Of a DNA stretch of 64,000 nucleotides, positions 1 to 8,002 are shown piece by piece (within the stretch, counting starts at the first letter, position 1; each line of letters opens with the position of its first letter). Where the stretch lies: positions 106,117-170,116 of the forward strand of contig CAQOGY010000008.1 of assembly GCA_948847595.1 (NCBI GenBank). Reading direction: 5' to 3'. The notes beneath the pieces were generated by a model that searched no databases, was not told the DNA's origin, and was given only the letters and a program-made list of their open reading frames with translations. Position numbers and translations under genes: made by a program. This DNA comes from an uncultured Bacteroides sp. GTDB lineage: Bacteria > Bacteroidota > Bacteroidia > Bacteroidales > Bacteroidaceae.

Positions 1-967
1 GTTGCTTTCCCTCCCTGGCCATGACTTCCTGTACCTGCTTGATGTCCTCCACGGCCATTTGGTTGCCCGGATTGGGAATACTTGCGTGGCGGTTTTTCTT
101 CTTTTCCAACAGTGCAAGCTCCCTTTTTTGGTTAGGAATGAAAATCATCTGGTTGTAAACGACCGTCCTCGCTTCCGGGATTTGGTCAATGGCCGCCATC
201 ACATCAACAGGCATCTGCGTGTTGTTCACCTCGATGTTGGCAAAGGGACGTACCAAGCTGGGCAGGTTGATGCTGTCCACGTCCACAAGTGAGAATATTT
301 TGCATTTCCGGTCACCCATGCGCACACATTCCTCATCCACCTTGAAATTGTTCATTGAGAGTGTCTTGTGGGTAAAATCCATGGCAAAATAGCGGTCGAT
401 ATACTCGCTGGCATCTTCCTTTGTCAGAAATTCGGCACGTACACCGGCATCCTTCAATTGGTCTTGCACTTTGCGGATTTTCACCAGGAAGTCACGCCAC
501 TTTCTGCCGTCAAAAGAGAAAAGGCGGCTCTTTTGCGCTTCCTGCGTCACGGTCAGATAGGTCTGGCTGTCCGTATATTCCCTGCCATTGAAGTAATGGA
601 AGTAGGATTCGGACAGGTATTCGCGCTTGCTTTCGCTCTCATCACAGAACGGTTTGCGCACGAATATGTCCTGCTTGTGCAGCGCATACCCTTCGCCGAG
701 TGTTTGGGCAATGGCGGTGAACAGCCGGGTGTATTCATAGTACCCGTCTATGTCAGCGGAGTATTTATCCACCGGGTTCTCCATGCGCAGGATAGCCGCA
801 TACTCTCCGTTTTTGGTATATACCACGCCGACACCCTCGTTGTCTTCCACGGAGAAGTAAATGTCTTGGAAGATGCGCTTGCGCTTTCCTCCTGTGCCAA
901 AGGCATATACCGATATGGCCATACCCGTGCCTACAGCCGCAAGAATCAGTAGAATATAAATCGTCAT
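1..967 (-). CDS. traG: TraG-family conjugation ATPase (VirB4-like), N-terminal part
   Basis: The frame is open from the ATG at 967 down to base 1, giving 322 residues of a protein that continues outside the window. It starts with a short hydrophobic helix (residues 3-20), followed by the N-terminal domain of Bacteroidales TraG proteins. The P-loop ATPase domain would lie beyond the edge. TraG is the VirB4-type motor of the conjugative type IV secretion system and acts at the inner membrane. It lies downstream of DUF4133 and DUF4134 genes, as in known Bacteroides conjugative transposons, except that two other genes intervene here. Identification rests on N-terminal sequence character and context. 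Confidence 0.8.
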   Translation of the reverse strand, partial: MTIYILLILAAVGTGMAISVYAFGTGGKRKRIFQDIYFSVEDNEGVGVVYTKNGEYAAILRMENPVDKYSADIDGYYEYTRLFTAIAQTLGEGYALHKQDIFVRKPFCDESESKREYLSESYFHYFNGREYTDSQTYLTVTQEAQKSRLFSFDGRKWRDFLVKIRKVQDQLKDAGVRAEFLTKEDASEYIDRYFAMDFTHKTLSMNNFKVDEECVRMGDRKCKIFSLVDVDSINLPSLVRPFANIEVNNTQMPVDVMAAIDQIPEARTVVYNQMIFIPNQKRELALLEKKKNRHASIPNPGNQMAVEDIKQVQEVMAREGKQ

Positions 968-972
968 GGGCG

Positions 973-1386
973 TTATTGTTTTTGGCTTCCGTCACATCGG
1001 GCGAAATAAACCTTTCGGATTCCGAAAGCTAAATCATTCTCCCATTTATCCGAAAACTTGAACAGGTCAAACGTAGGATGCTCATCGTAGCACTCATAAG
1101 GCACAATGCCATGTCCCACAAACAGGGCGATGTCTGCCGCAATACAGCGTGCCACCTCCCGACCGATATACAGCCTTTCCTTGTCGGTGAACTGTACATC
1201 GGAAAGCTCCTTCCGGTTCGTTTCAATGCACACGGATGCAAAATCCTCTGCACCGTTAATGTCTGTAATCGTCACAGTGGCATCGGTATCGGAGTCCATA
1301 ACTACCTTTACTTTGAATAAAGGTGGAAGCACGCAGATTTCCACTGAGTTGATTTCCGCTTCGTTGTATATTACCAGATTGTTCAT
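973..1386 (-). CDS. Hypothetical protein of the ICE transfer operon
   Basis: A 137-residue acidic soluble protein with no signal peptide or membrane helix. It ends 5 bases before the TraG start and begins 21 bases after the fimbrillin-like gene stops, so it is almost certainly in the same operon. It contains three cysteines in the middle third (near SVCIE, ARCIA and YECYD) and one near the C-terminus (FARCD), but no motif I recognise. I assign no function. Its place directly upstream of the VirB4 gene suggests an ICE-specific accessory role in transfer, which is inference only. Confidence 0.7.
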   Translation of the reverse strand: MNNLVIYNEAEINSVEICVLPPLFKVKVVMDSDTDATVTITDINGAEDFASVCIETNRKELSDVQFTDKERLYIGREVARCIAADIALFVGHGIVPYECYDEHPTFDLFKFSDKWENDLAFGIRKVYFARCDGSQKQ

Positions 1387-1407
1387 TTGTGTTGTTTTTT
1401 AGGTGAA

Positions 1408-2952
1408 TCAAAATAGATAAAATAACCGCAGCCGTAAGCTGGCATATTGTTTTGACAAGGTTCCGGTCACAATACCGTTCTCCATGTCAATCAGATAAAA
1501 GGTCTTGTCCGAACTCTCGCTGACGGTCAGGTATTCTCCTCGCATCGGTTCACAGCCGACTGTTTCTCCGAGTTGCCGGTGATGATAGAGCTGTGCCAGT
1601 TCCGCAAGTGACGGCACATAGCTTCCCGGATGCTGCTCCACTTCAGCAAGCATTTCTTTCCTGGCGAGCAGCCTCCCGTTCCTTCGGTAGGCATGCTCCG
1701 TTTGACGGTACTTGTCAATCAGCCTTTGGGTAAGATCGGCACCGTCTGCATAGCCGAAGGCGCATTGCTCACCGTAGGGCATTCCCGAAGTAAAGATGAG
1801 TTTGTTCTCATCGATGATTTCATCCGTTTGCCTGGGATTGACGACTCCCTCTTTACGTTTACCATCAATGGTCTGGAAAGTTTTACCGGAAGTCAAAACT
1901 TTTCCCGAATAGCAATACCGACCCTCGCTGTCGCGCAACGCCACCGCTTTGCCGTGCCTCCCGTCCGTTTCCACTACCATGGCAATTGAATTGCTGTCAC
2001 GTTGAGGACATATCCCACCGTCTTTTTGCAGGTAGTGACCCACTTCCACGGAATCCACACGCTGCACAGGCTGGTAGCGGAGCTTGCGCCGGGTTTCCAC
2101 CCAACTGCCATTCACCGCCAATCCTTCCTTGCCTTTGCGCAGGTTTAGCCTTACAAGGCTTCCTGCTTGCATGGGAGGCAATGTTGTCCGCACGGCGTAT
2201 GGGTGTCCGTCAATGGTGGCGGCAATCGTCACCGCGCCTTCCGTATCGGTAGGCACCAGATAAAAGTCATGTTTCCGGCCATTGTTCAACAGGCAGTCCG
2301 CATCCGTGGCGTTCAACGTGCCTCCTTTGCCCACAGGTCTCCATTTACCCAAGTAAGGCTGATAGACAGCCTGTCCGCAAAGGTTCTCCCCCGTAAGCGT
2401 AAGTTCATCCAGCCGCTCTTGCAACCGGTCACTCTCGCATCCGATGCAGAGTAGCACCATTGAACTGCGCCAATCCATTTCCACGGAAATCTCCTTGCCG
2501 ATATGCCGGGCCGTTTCCACAGCGTACAGGTTTTCCCCGAAAGGAGCAGCCAGTACAAGACTATCATCTGCGGCAAGTCCTTGCCGATAAGGGAAACAGG
2601 CATAGATGGCGGCAAGCGTGTCAGCGGTCACGGTATGATGTTTCTGCGCCACATAACGCCCGTTATCATAAATGAACGGCACTCCGTAAAAGGCGTTCCG
2701 TTCCGTGTCTGTGGCGTCCGCAAGATGCATATACACCCCGATGTCCGGCAGTCCTGTTTCCATTCCCTCTGAAGTGATTGTCAACGGACGGCAGGCTGTA
2801 GCCCAGCCTTGCCGAATTTTACCGGCTGTCTGTTGCGCTTCTACCGTGGCTGATTTCGTTACCTGTCGTTTTCCACAGGATGCGAGCAGTAGGACACATG
2901 GAAGAAACAGCCAAGCAATTTTACTTTTTCTACAAACTACGGTTATTGTCAT
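1408..2952 (-). CDS. Fimbrillin-like lipoprotein within the tra operon
   Basis: A 514-residue protein with a lipoprotein signal: basic N-terminus, hydrophobic core, then the lipobox LASC with the cysteine at about residue 26. The next 130 residues resemble the fimbrillin/Mfa1-like N-domain (a VYMHLAD strand, Y-rich strands and an ACFPY turn). Later, DSVEVGHYLQKDGG and the DGRHGKAVAL strand resemble the repeated C-domain of fimbrillin-family lipoproteins. Such proteins are lipidated, exported to the outer surface and often polymerise into pili. The gene starts 4 bases inside the end of the DUF4133 gene, so it is translationally coupled to conjugation genes. A role in donor-recipient contact is plausible inference. 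Confidence 0.7.
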   Translation of the reverse strand: MTITVVCRKSKIAWLFLPCVLLLASCGKRQVTKSATVEAQQTAGKIRQGWATACRPLTITSEGMETGLPDIGVYMHLADATDTERNAFYGVPFIYDNGRYVAQKHHTVTADTLAAIYACFPYRQGLAADDSLVLAAPFGENLYAVETARHIGKEISVEMDWRSSMVLLCIGCESDRLQERLDELTLTGENLCGQAVYQPYLGKWRPVGKGGTLNATDADCLLNNGRKHDFYLVPTDTEGAVTIAATIDGHPYAVRTTLPPMQAGSLVRLNLRKGKEGLAVNGSWVETRRKLRYQPVQRVDSVEVGHYLQKDGGICPQRDSNSIAMVVETDGRHGKAVALRDSEGRYCYSGKVLTSGKTFQTIDGKRKEGVVNPRQTDEIIDENKLIFTSGMPYGEQCAFGYADGADLTQRLIDKYRQTEHAYRRNGRLLARKEMLAEVEQHPGSYVPSLAELAQLYHHRQLGETVGCEPMRGEYLTVSESSDKTFYLIDMENGIVTGTLSKQYASLRLRLFYLF

Positions 2953-3251
2953 TTCCTTTTTGAATAAGCATAGATGAATACTCCTTTATCGTTCTTCTTG
3001 CTGTGCAGCCCTTTGCGCTGTTTCAGCAGGATAAATCCGGCACCCACGGCGAGAGAGGCCACCAAAGTGAGCAGTCCGGCGAGGAAACCTATCAGGCAGT
3101 AGGCAAGGATAAAGCCGAGAATGGCCCCGCCGACAGCTCCGGCCGCCCAATAGATGTACCGCCCCTGAAGTCCCATCAGTTCAAGAGGCCGTTGAAGCCC
3201 CTTGAACAGTGGGTACCCCGTGTAGCGGCTGTTGTCCGTTTGGGTTCCCAT
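2949..3251 (-). CDS. traF: DUF4133 conjugation membrane protein (TraF)
   Basis: A 100-residue protein with two adjacent membrane helices (about residues 33-52 and 55-76), followed by a basic tail ending FIYAYSKRK. Length, topology and position between DUF4134 and TraG match the DUF4133 family, called TraF in CTnDOT-type elements and comparable to VirB3. It would sit in the inner membrane near the VirB4 motor. The gene starts 6 bases after the DUF4134 stop and overlaps the next gene by 4 bases. Confidence 0.85.
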   Translation of the reverse strand: MGTQTDNSRYTGYPLFKGLQRPLELMGLQGRYIYWAAGAVGGAILGFILAYCLIGFLAGLLTLVASLAVGAGFILLKQRKGLHSKKNDKGVFIYAYSKRK

Positions 3252-3257
3252 GCGCCG

Positions 3258-3623
3258 TTAAGCGGAGATACCGAAAAACAACGGAAGTGCCTGTGCAGCA
3301 GCTACCAGGAAGATACAAGCTCCTACAATCATCATGATAGACTTCTTCACGTCCTGTTCCTCGTTGTTCATTTTGATATACACGCTGATTGCTCCCACAA
3401 CGGCCACAATGCCGGCAATGGCGTAACACAGTTTCACTACATACGGCACGTACTTGGCGATTTCGTCCGTCACCGTGCCGAGGGCGGTCGTTCCGGCGGA
3501 GTAGTCACCGGCCGCGTTCTGGGCGAAAGCTGTCACCGTTCCGACCAGCAGCATAAATGAAAGCATCTTGATTCTTTCGGAAGAGCAGATGCCCTTCATC
3601 ATTTTCTTAATTTTTTGCAACAT
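3258..3623 (-). CDS. traE: DUF4134 conjugation protein (TraE, VirB2-like)
   Basis: A 121-residue protein with an N-terminal signal-like segment (cleavage likely after AFAQN, about residue 35) and two long membrane helices, at about 60-83 and 95-118. The region VKKSIMMIVGACIFLVAAAQ followed by a C-terminal LPLFFG is typical of DUF4134 (TraE), the small pilin-like membrane protein of Bacteroidales conjugation systems. A paralogue lies directly upstream. The ATG at 3623 leaves a 54-base gap to that paralogue; an internal ATG (residue 8 or 9) is also possible. Confidence 0.85.
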   Translation of the reverse strand: MLQKIKKMMKGICSSERIKMLSFMLLVGTVTAFAQNAAGDYSAGTTALGTVTDEIAKYVPYVVKLCYAIAGIVAVVGAISVYIKMNNEEQDVKKSIMMIVGACIFLVAAAQALPLFFGISA

Positions 3624-3677
3624 TCGTTCTTGTTTTTAATTAGACATTATGGTACTCTCTGCGCAGATGAGTATTTT

Positions 3678-4025
3678 TTAAACTTGATAGCCGAAGAAAG
3701 CTGGGAACACGATAGAGGCTCCAATCATGAACATACAGGCTCCCACAACCATGAGTATCTCCTTGACGATACCTTCCTCGCCGGCATTCATCTTGATGAA
3801 GATTTGTAGGCTGGCGTAAATAGTAACAAGTGCAGCAATGGCATAGGTCAAATACAGCACATAGAGCATCATGGTCACTACATAGTCGTGCATCAGTGCC
3901 AGCGCATCGGCTCCCCAACTGTAATCCACGCCGCCACATTTGGCGAAAACGGACTGCGCCGAAAGGAGGCACGACACCGGCAGGCTATAACGGATAATCT
4001 TCTTACAATACATTTCGGATGACAT
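3678..4025 (-). CDS. Second DUF4134 protein (TraE paralogue)
   Basis: From the ATG at 4025 this is 115 residues. The frame is open upstream to 4073, but that part overlaps the preceding gene by 71 bases and does not look like protein of this family; ATG 4013 is an alternative. It has a signal sequence ending near SVFAK and two membrane helices, and it ends VFPAFFGYQV. The C-terminal third (KEILMVVGACMFMIGASI) closely matches the neighbouring DUF4134 protein, so the two arose by duplication. Two TraE-like pilin subunits in one operon may form a mixed fibre or serve separate steps; that is inference. Confidence 0.8.
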   Translation of the reverse strand: MSSEMYCKKIIRYSLPVSCLLSAQSVFAKCGGVDYSWGADALALMHDYVVTMMLYVLYLTYAIAALVTIYASLQIFIKMNAGEEGIVKEILMVVGACMFMIGASIVFPAFFGYQV

Positions 4026-4422
4026 TGATTTCGGGTTTGAACAGCGAAGCTTTCTTGCCTTCCAGTAACTCATGGAGTTCTGGGGCTTTGATGCCGTATT
4101 CGCTCGTTACGTCCGCTTCATCCAGATTCTCTTGCAGCGAAGCAATGCGTCTCTCTGTCTCGGCAGTTTCTTTCTTTTCGCTTTCCTTTTCCGGGTCAAG
4201 CACTTCCGCAGGTTCTTCCGGTTCGGCATCGCCAATAAAAAAGCCGTCTCCCTGTTCATTCACAGAGACGGCGGTTTCAACTGGAACGTCTTCAATCTCA
4301 AACACTTCCTCGTTGGAAGTAAGTTGCTTTCCGGTAGCGTATAAATCCTTGCCGATGTTGGCACCGTAGTAAAGGAGGTAGGCGATGCTCAGGCAAATGG
4401 CAAATGTCAAAAATGGACTCAT
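4003..4422 (-). CDS. Single-helix protein at the head of the tra block
   Basis: A 139-residue protein with one N-terminal membrane helix (about residues 3-20) followed by a very acidic stretch (residues 55-90, rich in E, P and A) and a predicted coiled coil (about 85-105). It is the first gene of the minus-strand conjugation block in this window and overlaps the downstream DUF4134 gene. I do not recognise a family. Its topology (cytoplasmic or periplasmic acidic tail anchored by one helix) is seen in accessory mating-pair proteins. Divergently arranged with the sliding clamp gene at 4904. Confidence 0.65.
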   Translation of the reverse strand: MSPFLTFAICLSIAYLLYYGANIGKDLYATGKQLTSNEEVFEIEDVPVETAVSVNEQGDGFFIGDAEPEEPAEVLDPEKESEKKETAETERRIASLQENLDEADVTSEYGIKAPELHELLEGKKASLFKPEINVIRNVL

Positions 4423-4903
4423 TTCGTATTGTGTTTATGCGTTGATTGTTCGATTGATGCCGCAAAGGAATAATGAAATAGAGGTACACGATGAAAGACA
4501 AAGCAACAAAGCCTCCTTTTTTAACCGGGTTTATGATTGCAGTGAAAAATCAGACTGTCAATCATACTCCGATACCACAATTACAGGTATTCCGCTCTCT
4601 ACCATTTATATACAAGGAGATATGAATCATACACATCTATGCCCTCATTGGGCGGAGGCATTTCTGGCGCAAAGTTCCGGCAGGCTTGCTTTGATTGCTC
4701 CAAACTTTTAGGGCGGGAGGCAGCGGATTTTCGGATAATCAGTGCCCCAGTGATTGAAATCTTCCTTTTTCCACACGCGTAAAAAGCGTATTTCAACCAA
4801 AAAGTTTGTGCCATACGCACCTGCCAAGTCGGAGCACCATAAATAACTTCCTCACAATAAGGGGCAAAGGCTCCCGATGATAGGGAAATAAATCAAATCA
4901 GTT
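4423..4903. other. Intergenic region between tra block and sliding clamp
   Basis: This 481-base divergent region separates the minus-strand conjugation genes from the plus-strand clamp gene and must hold both promoters, though I see no clean TAnnTTTG box with a good upstream element. A minus-strand reading frame of 73 codons (4599-4820) exists, but it has no recognisable domain and biased composition, so I did not call it. No tRNA or large hairpin is visible. An origin of transfer could lie here, but I see no sign that decides it. Confidence 0.4.
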
Positions 4904-6037
4904 ATGAAGTTCACAATTTCAGCAACAGAATTGAACGCCGAGTTAATTGCATTGGCAAAAGTAATGAACAGTAAGGTGGCATTGCCTATCTATTCCACGT
5001 TCCTATTGGAACTCAAAGACGGTGTATTGAGAATAACGGCATCCGACATGGATTGTAGCCGATGCAGCACGCTCCCTGTCATAGATATGGACGGAGCTAA
5101 CGGACACAGCGAAAGTATATGTGTCACAGCGAGTTTTTTGCTTGATTCGTTGAAGAATTTAGGAGACCAGCCTGTCACTTTTGAAGCGGACGAGGAAAAT
5201 TTGTCGGTAGTTATCCGCTACAACAACGGCCAGTTCGACATGGTGGGATTTCCGGCAAAGGATTACGTCCTTCCTGGCACAATGGAGAAAAACGTGAAGG
5301 CCACTATCGAAGCATCTGTCTTGAATGATAGTATCGGCAAATCTTTATATGCCGTTGGCAACGATGACCTTCGTCCTATATTTTGCGGCATCTATTTCAC
5401 TAAGAAGGGCGATGAATTGCAATGTGCCGCTACCAATGGCTCCATGTTGGTACGGAACATTTACAAGGTTGAGGATGACGGACAAGAGTACAATTTCCTG
5501 TTACATTCAAGAGCTGCAAAGATTGTGCGCAGTATGACAAGTAAGTCAGATGAGAAAGTGCAGGTATTCATTACTGACCGTGAAATGGCCTTCCAAACAG
5601 AAACAGACTATTTCCGCACACGGCTGATAGAGGGAAGATACCCCAACTACAATGCCGTTATCCCCACGGATAGTGACAAAAAAGCCATTCTCGACAAAAA
5701 CGAACTGTTGGCGGCCGTCAGACGGGTAAGCGTATTTGCGGACAAGGCACGTTGCGAGGTGGCCATGAACTTTTCGGGATTGTCGTTGGTGCTTTCGGGA
5801 AAGGATATTGATTGTTCCACCCATGCTGAAGAAACGGTATTTTGTGCCTATCAAGGCGGCAATTTGCGCATCGGCTTCAAAGCGGAGTTTTTGAAACAAA
5901 CGCTGGAAAATATCACCACCAAAGAGGTACAGTTCAAGTTAAGCACGCAAGAACGTGCAGGTGTTATCACCCCTGTAACCGACGATGACCAGATGGAAAC
6001 CGTAGCATTGATTATGCCCATACTGCTATCGGCTTGA
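4904..6037 (+). CDS. dnaN: ICE-borne DNA polymerase III sliding clamp (beta subunit)
   Basis: A 377-residue protein of full DnaN length. The N-terminus (MKFTISATEL, then KVALPIYSTFLLEL and LRITASDMD) follows the first clamp domain. A central REMAFQTETDYFRTRLIEGRYPNY matches the second domain, and the end (ETVALIMPILLSA) matches the usual C-terminal LMPM strand. The clamp is a ring-shaped dimer that holds DNA polymerase on DNA. The gene lies inside an ICE beside conjugation and replication genes, not next to dnaA or recF, so it is probably an extra copy used in element replication. It is followed 76 bases later by a small gene in the same direction. Confidence 0.88.
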   Translation: MKFTISATELNAELIALAKVMNSKVALPIYSTFLLELKDGVLRITASDMDCSRCSTLPVIDMDGANGHSESICVTASFLLDSLKNLGDQPVTFEADEENLSVVIRYNNGQFDMVGFPAKDYVLPGTMEKNVKATIEASVLNDSIGKSLYAVGNDDLRPIFCGIYFTKKGDELQCAATNGSMLVRNIYKVEDDGQEYNFLLHSRAAKIVRSMTSKSDEKVQVFITDREMAFQTETDYFRTRLIEGRYPNYNAVIPTDSDKKAILDKNELLAAVRRVSVFADKARCEVAMNFSGLSLVLSGKDIDCSTHAEETVFCAYQGGNLRIGFKAEFLKQTLENITTKEVQFKLSTQERAGVITPVTDDDQMETVALIMPILLSA

Positions 6038-6113
6038 TACCGGTATTGAAGAAATTCCCCTGCACTTCAATTGCGGCAGGGGATTAATAATAAAATCCTA
6101 AAATTGAAATGAC

Positions 6114-6428
6114 ATGACATTCAGAGAATTTATGAAAGAAAACGACTACGAGTTGCAGACCACCTTCTGGAACGATTTTACGATAGCCGACCATTTTGGA
6201 CTTGCAGGTATTCAGGACACCTTCAACCGTGCGTTTGAAGAATGGAAAGATAATTGTAAGTATCTCACGGAGCTAACATTGGTACTCAACCATAAAGTAT
6301 GGCAACACCATGAAACAAAACCACAATTTTCAGAACTGTATGAAAAACTTTGGGAACAGACCGAACAATATGCAATGGAGAATCTAAAAGGCGACGAGTT
6401 GGATTATTTTTGTGAGATAACAGATTAA
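6114..6428 (+). CDS. Small ICE protein downstream of the sliding clamp
   Basis: A 104-residue acidic soluble protein rich in aromatic residues (W at 19, 43, 63 and 85). No signal peptide, helix-turn-helix or metal motif is visible. It follows the clamp gene by 76 bases and precedes a hairpin terminator, so the two probably form one transcript. I do not recognise a family. It has no strong composition difference from its neighbours. A link to clamp function is suggested only by position. Confidence 0.65.
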   Translation: MTFREFMKENDYELQTTFWNDFTIADHFGLAGIQDTFNRAFEEWKDNCKYLTELTLVLNHKVWQHHETKPQFSELYEKLWEQTEQYAMENLKGDELDYFCEITD

Positions 6429-6437
6429 TATACATGA

Positions 6438-6470
6438 AAGAAGGTATCAGAGTAGATACCTTCTTCCATT
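6438..6470. terminator. Convergent hairpin terminator
   Basis: AAGAAGGTATC (6438-6448) pairs with GATACCTTCTT (6455-6465) around a 6-base loop. It lies between the plus-strand small gene and the minus-strand regulator, so it can end transcription from both sides. A short T-rich stretch follows on the plus strand. Confidence 0.75.
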
Positions 6471-6485
6471 TTATATATTCCTGTT

Positions 6486-7922
6486 TTATAAAGAAATATT
6501 AATTTTCCATGCACCTGTTTTTCTGGCACCGATTCTCGATATGACTCTTTTTTCCGCAAGGCTCTTGATACGTCTGGCAACCGTAGCACGATGCAAATTC
6601 AACTGTTCGGACAATTCCGTATAGGTGATGTCAGGCTTGGCTTGAATAAGTCTCAACATCTGCAAATCCTCTTCACTTATAGTCGCGTTTATAGTCGCAT
6701 CAGCATCACTTATAGTCGCATTTATAGTCGCATCTGCCACTTTTATAGTCTCACTTTCAAACTCAACACTTGTACGGAAAATATCCTGTTCAAAAAAATG
6801 GGGATGCCCACCTTGATAATACTTGGCGTATTTGAAAATATTACGCACACCGGAACCGAGTTTGTCGGCCAATCCGATATTGCGGAAAAAGGAGGCGATG
6901 ATTGGATTTTTGGGATTCGGCTCAAAATTTTCCGGGGTTATCTCACCCGACCACGAGGCACGGTTAGCATTTTCCGTGTATATACGGTTATTCTCAATAA
7001 CGAATTTGGCAGGATAAGAACTTGAAAATTCTCTATGGATGAGTATGTTTGATACCATTTCCCTGCATATTACTCCACGCAGGCTTATCCGTTGTTCATT
7101 TTCAAGATAAAACGGATCCGGCAAATGTTTTTGGGCAAATTCCATCAACAGATCATAGCTTTCCACAAGGTTGGTACATACAATCTCCCTGTCGTCATAC
7201 CGGTCTATATTGATTCGGCGAAGCAAAGCATCCGTTTCATAAGCCGGTGCCACATCTTTTATAACGTCGTCACGACCTAACAGTAATACGGCTGCAAGAT
7301 TCAGTCCATGCTTTCCTGTCTCATGATTCGTACCGAACAGACCGGCAGAGCGTAACAACTCCATATCATCCGTCTTTTGCCAAATATGCCGACCGTTAGC
7401 GGAATTAGCAGCCATTTGTCTGATAGTCGGCAAAAGGTCGAGTCGCAAATCTTCCACTTTTATATATGGAAATACCTTCCGTTCTGTAAAGATACTTTGC
7501 TTACGGATATACATCATCGCTATTTGTGAGGTGCTGGTCACGTGTACGTCCGCATCATCCACCCGGTCAAATATCTCCTTTTTATAGGAATGGACTTCTG
7601 CACTCGGATTGACATGAATGTGTATCACGGTTTTACCCTCATAGAGAAGCGGTCTGGGCTCCAAATAAACAGTAGGAGTTATCAAATCCGAATTGCTGAC
7701 ACAACTGATAAAATTCTTAATCATTGAAGATACGGAATTTTCAGGTACGCCGACAACACGACCGGAATCCGTCACGCCTAAAAATAGATCACCGCCAAAA
7801 CGGTTGAGAAAAGAGCATACCGTTTCATAGGTATCGCTTTCAATGCCATTTCCACAGCGTTTAAACTCCACCCGAATGGTTTCTCCTATTTCCAGTATTT
7901 CTTTAAATCGTTCTTGTTCCAT
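6486..7922 (-). CDS. AlbA_2/Schlafen-type regulator with C-terminal winged helix
   Basis: The protein is 478 residues from the ATG at 7922 (MEQERFKEI). The frame opens 13 codons earlier, but that extension is hydrophobic and unlike the family. Residues 1-130 form an AlbA_2 (Schlafen-like) domain, with EFKR near residue 20 and GGDLFLGVTDSGRVVGV near 45-60. Residues 280-380 contain the HATPase_c_4-like part (REMVSNILIHREFS and KLGSGVRNI). The last 55 residues form a helix-turn-helix (TYTELSEQLNLHRATVARRIKSL). Such proteins are thought to act as transcription regulators. A linker repeat (ADATINATIS twice) precedes the helix-turn-helix. It lies opposite the clamp gene unit. Confidence 0.8.
   Translation of the reverse strand: MEQERFKEILEIGETIRVEFKRCGNGIESDTYETVCSFLNRFGGDLFLGVTDSGRVVGVPENSVSSMIKNFISCVSNSDLITPTVYLEPRPLLYEGKTVIHIHVNPSAEVHSYKKEIFDRVDDADVHVTSTSQIAMMYIRKQSIFTERKVFPYIKVEDLRLDLLPTIRQMAANSANGRHIWQKTDDMELLRSAGLFGTNHETGKHGLNLAAVLLLGRDDVIKDVAPAYETDALLRRINIDRYDDREIVCTNLVESYDLLMEFAQKHLPDPFYLENEQRISLRGVICREMVSNILIHREFSSSYPAKFVIENNRIYTENANRASWSGEITPENFEPNPKNPIIASFFRNIGLADKLGSGVRNIFKYAKYYQGGHPHFFEQDIFRTSVEFESETIKVADATINATISDADATINATISEEDLQMLRLIQAKPDITYTELSEQLNLHRATVARRIKSLAEKRVISRIGARKTGAWKINISL
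6674..6739 (-). repeat. 33-bp tandem repeat inside the AlbA_2 regulator gene
   Basis: Two copies of a 33-base unit, each itself built of two TTATAGTCGC sub-repeats, encode DADATINATIS twice just ahead of the C-terminal helix-turn-helix. The unit is a multiple of three, so gain or loss of copies would lengthen or shorten the linker without breaking the frame. Confidence 0.85.
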
Positions 7923-8002
7923 TGTTCTAATTGTTAGGCAAAAATACAAAATATCCAGCACATAAACTTGTGTAGGACATGATTCTTTTGTTTAAAGTCA
8001 AT

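Noticed and set aside
4599..4820. 73-codon minus-strand frame in the divergent gap
   Set aside because: No recognisable domain, biased composition and no promoter; likely chance.
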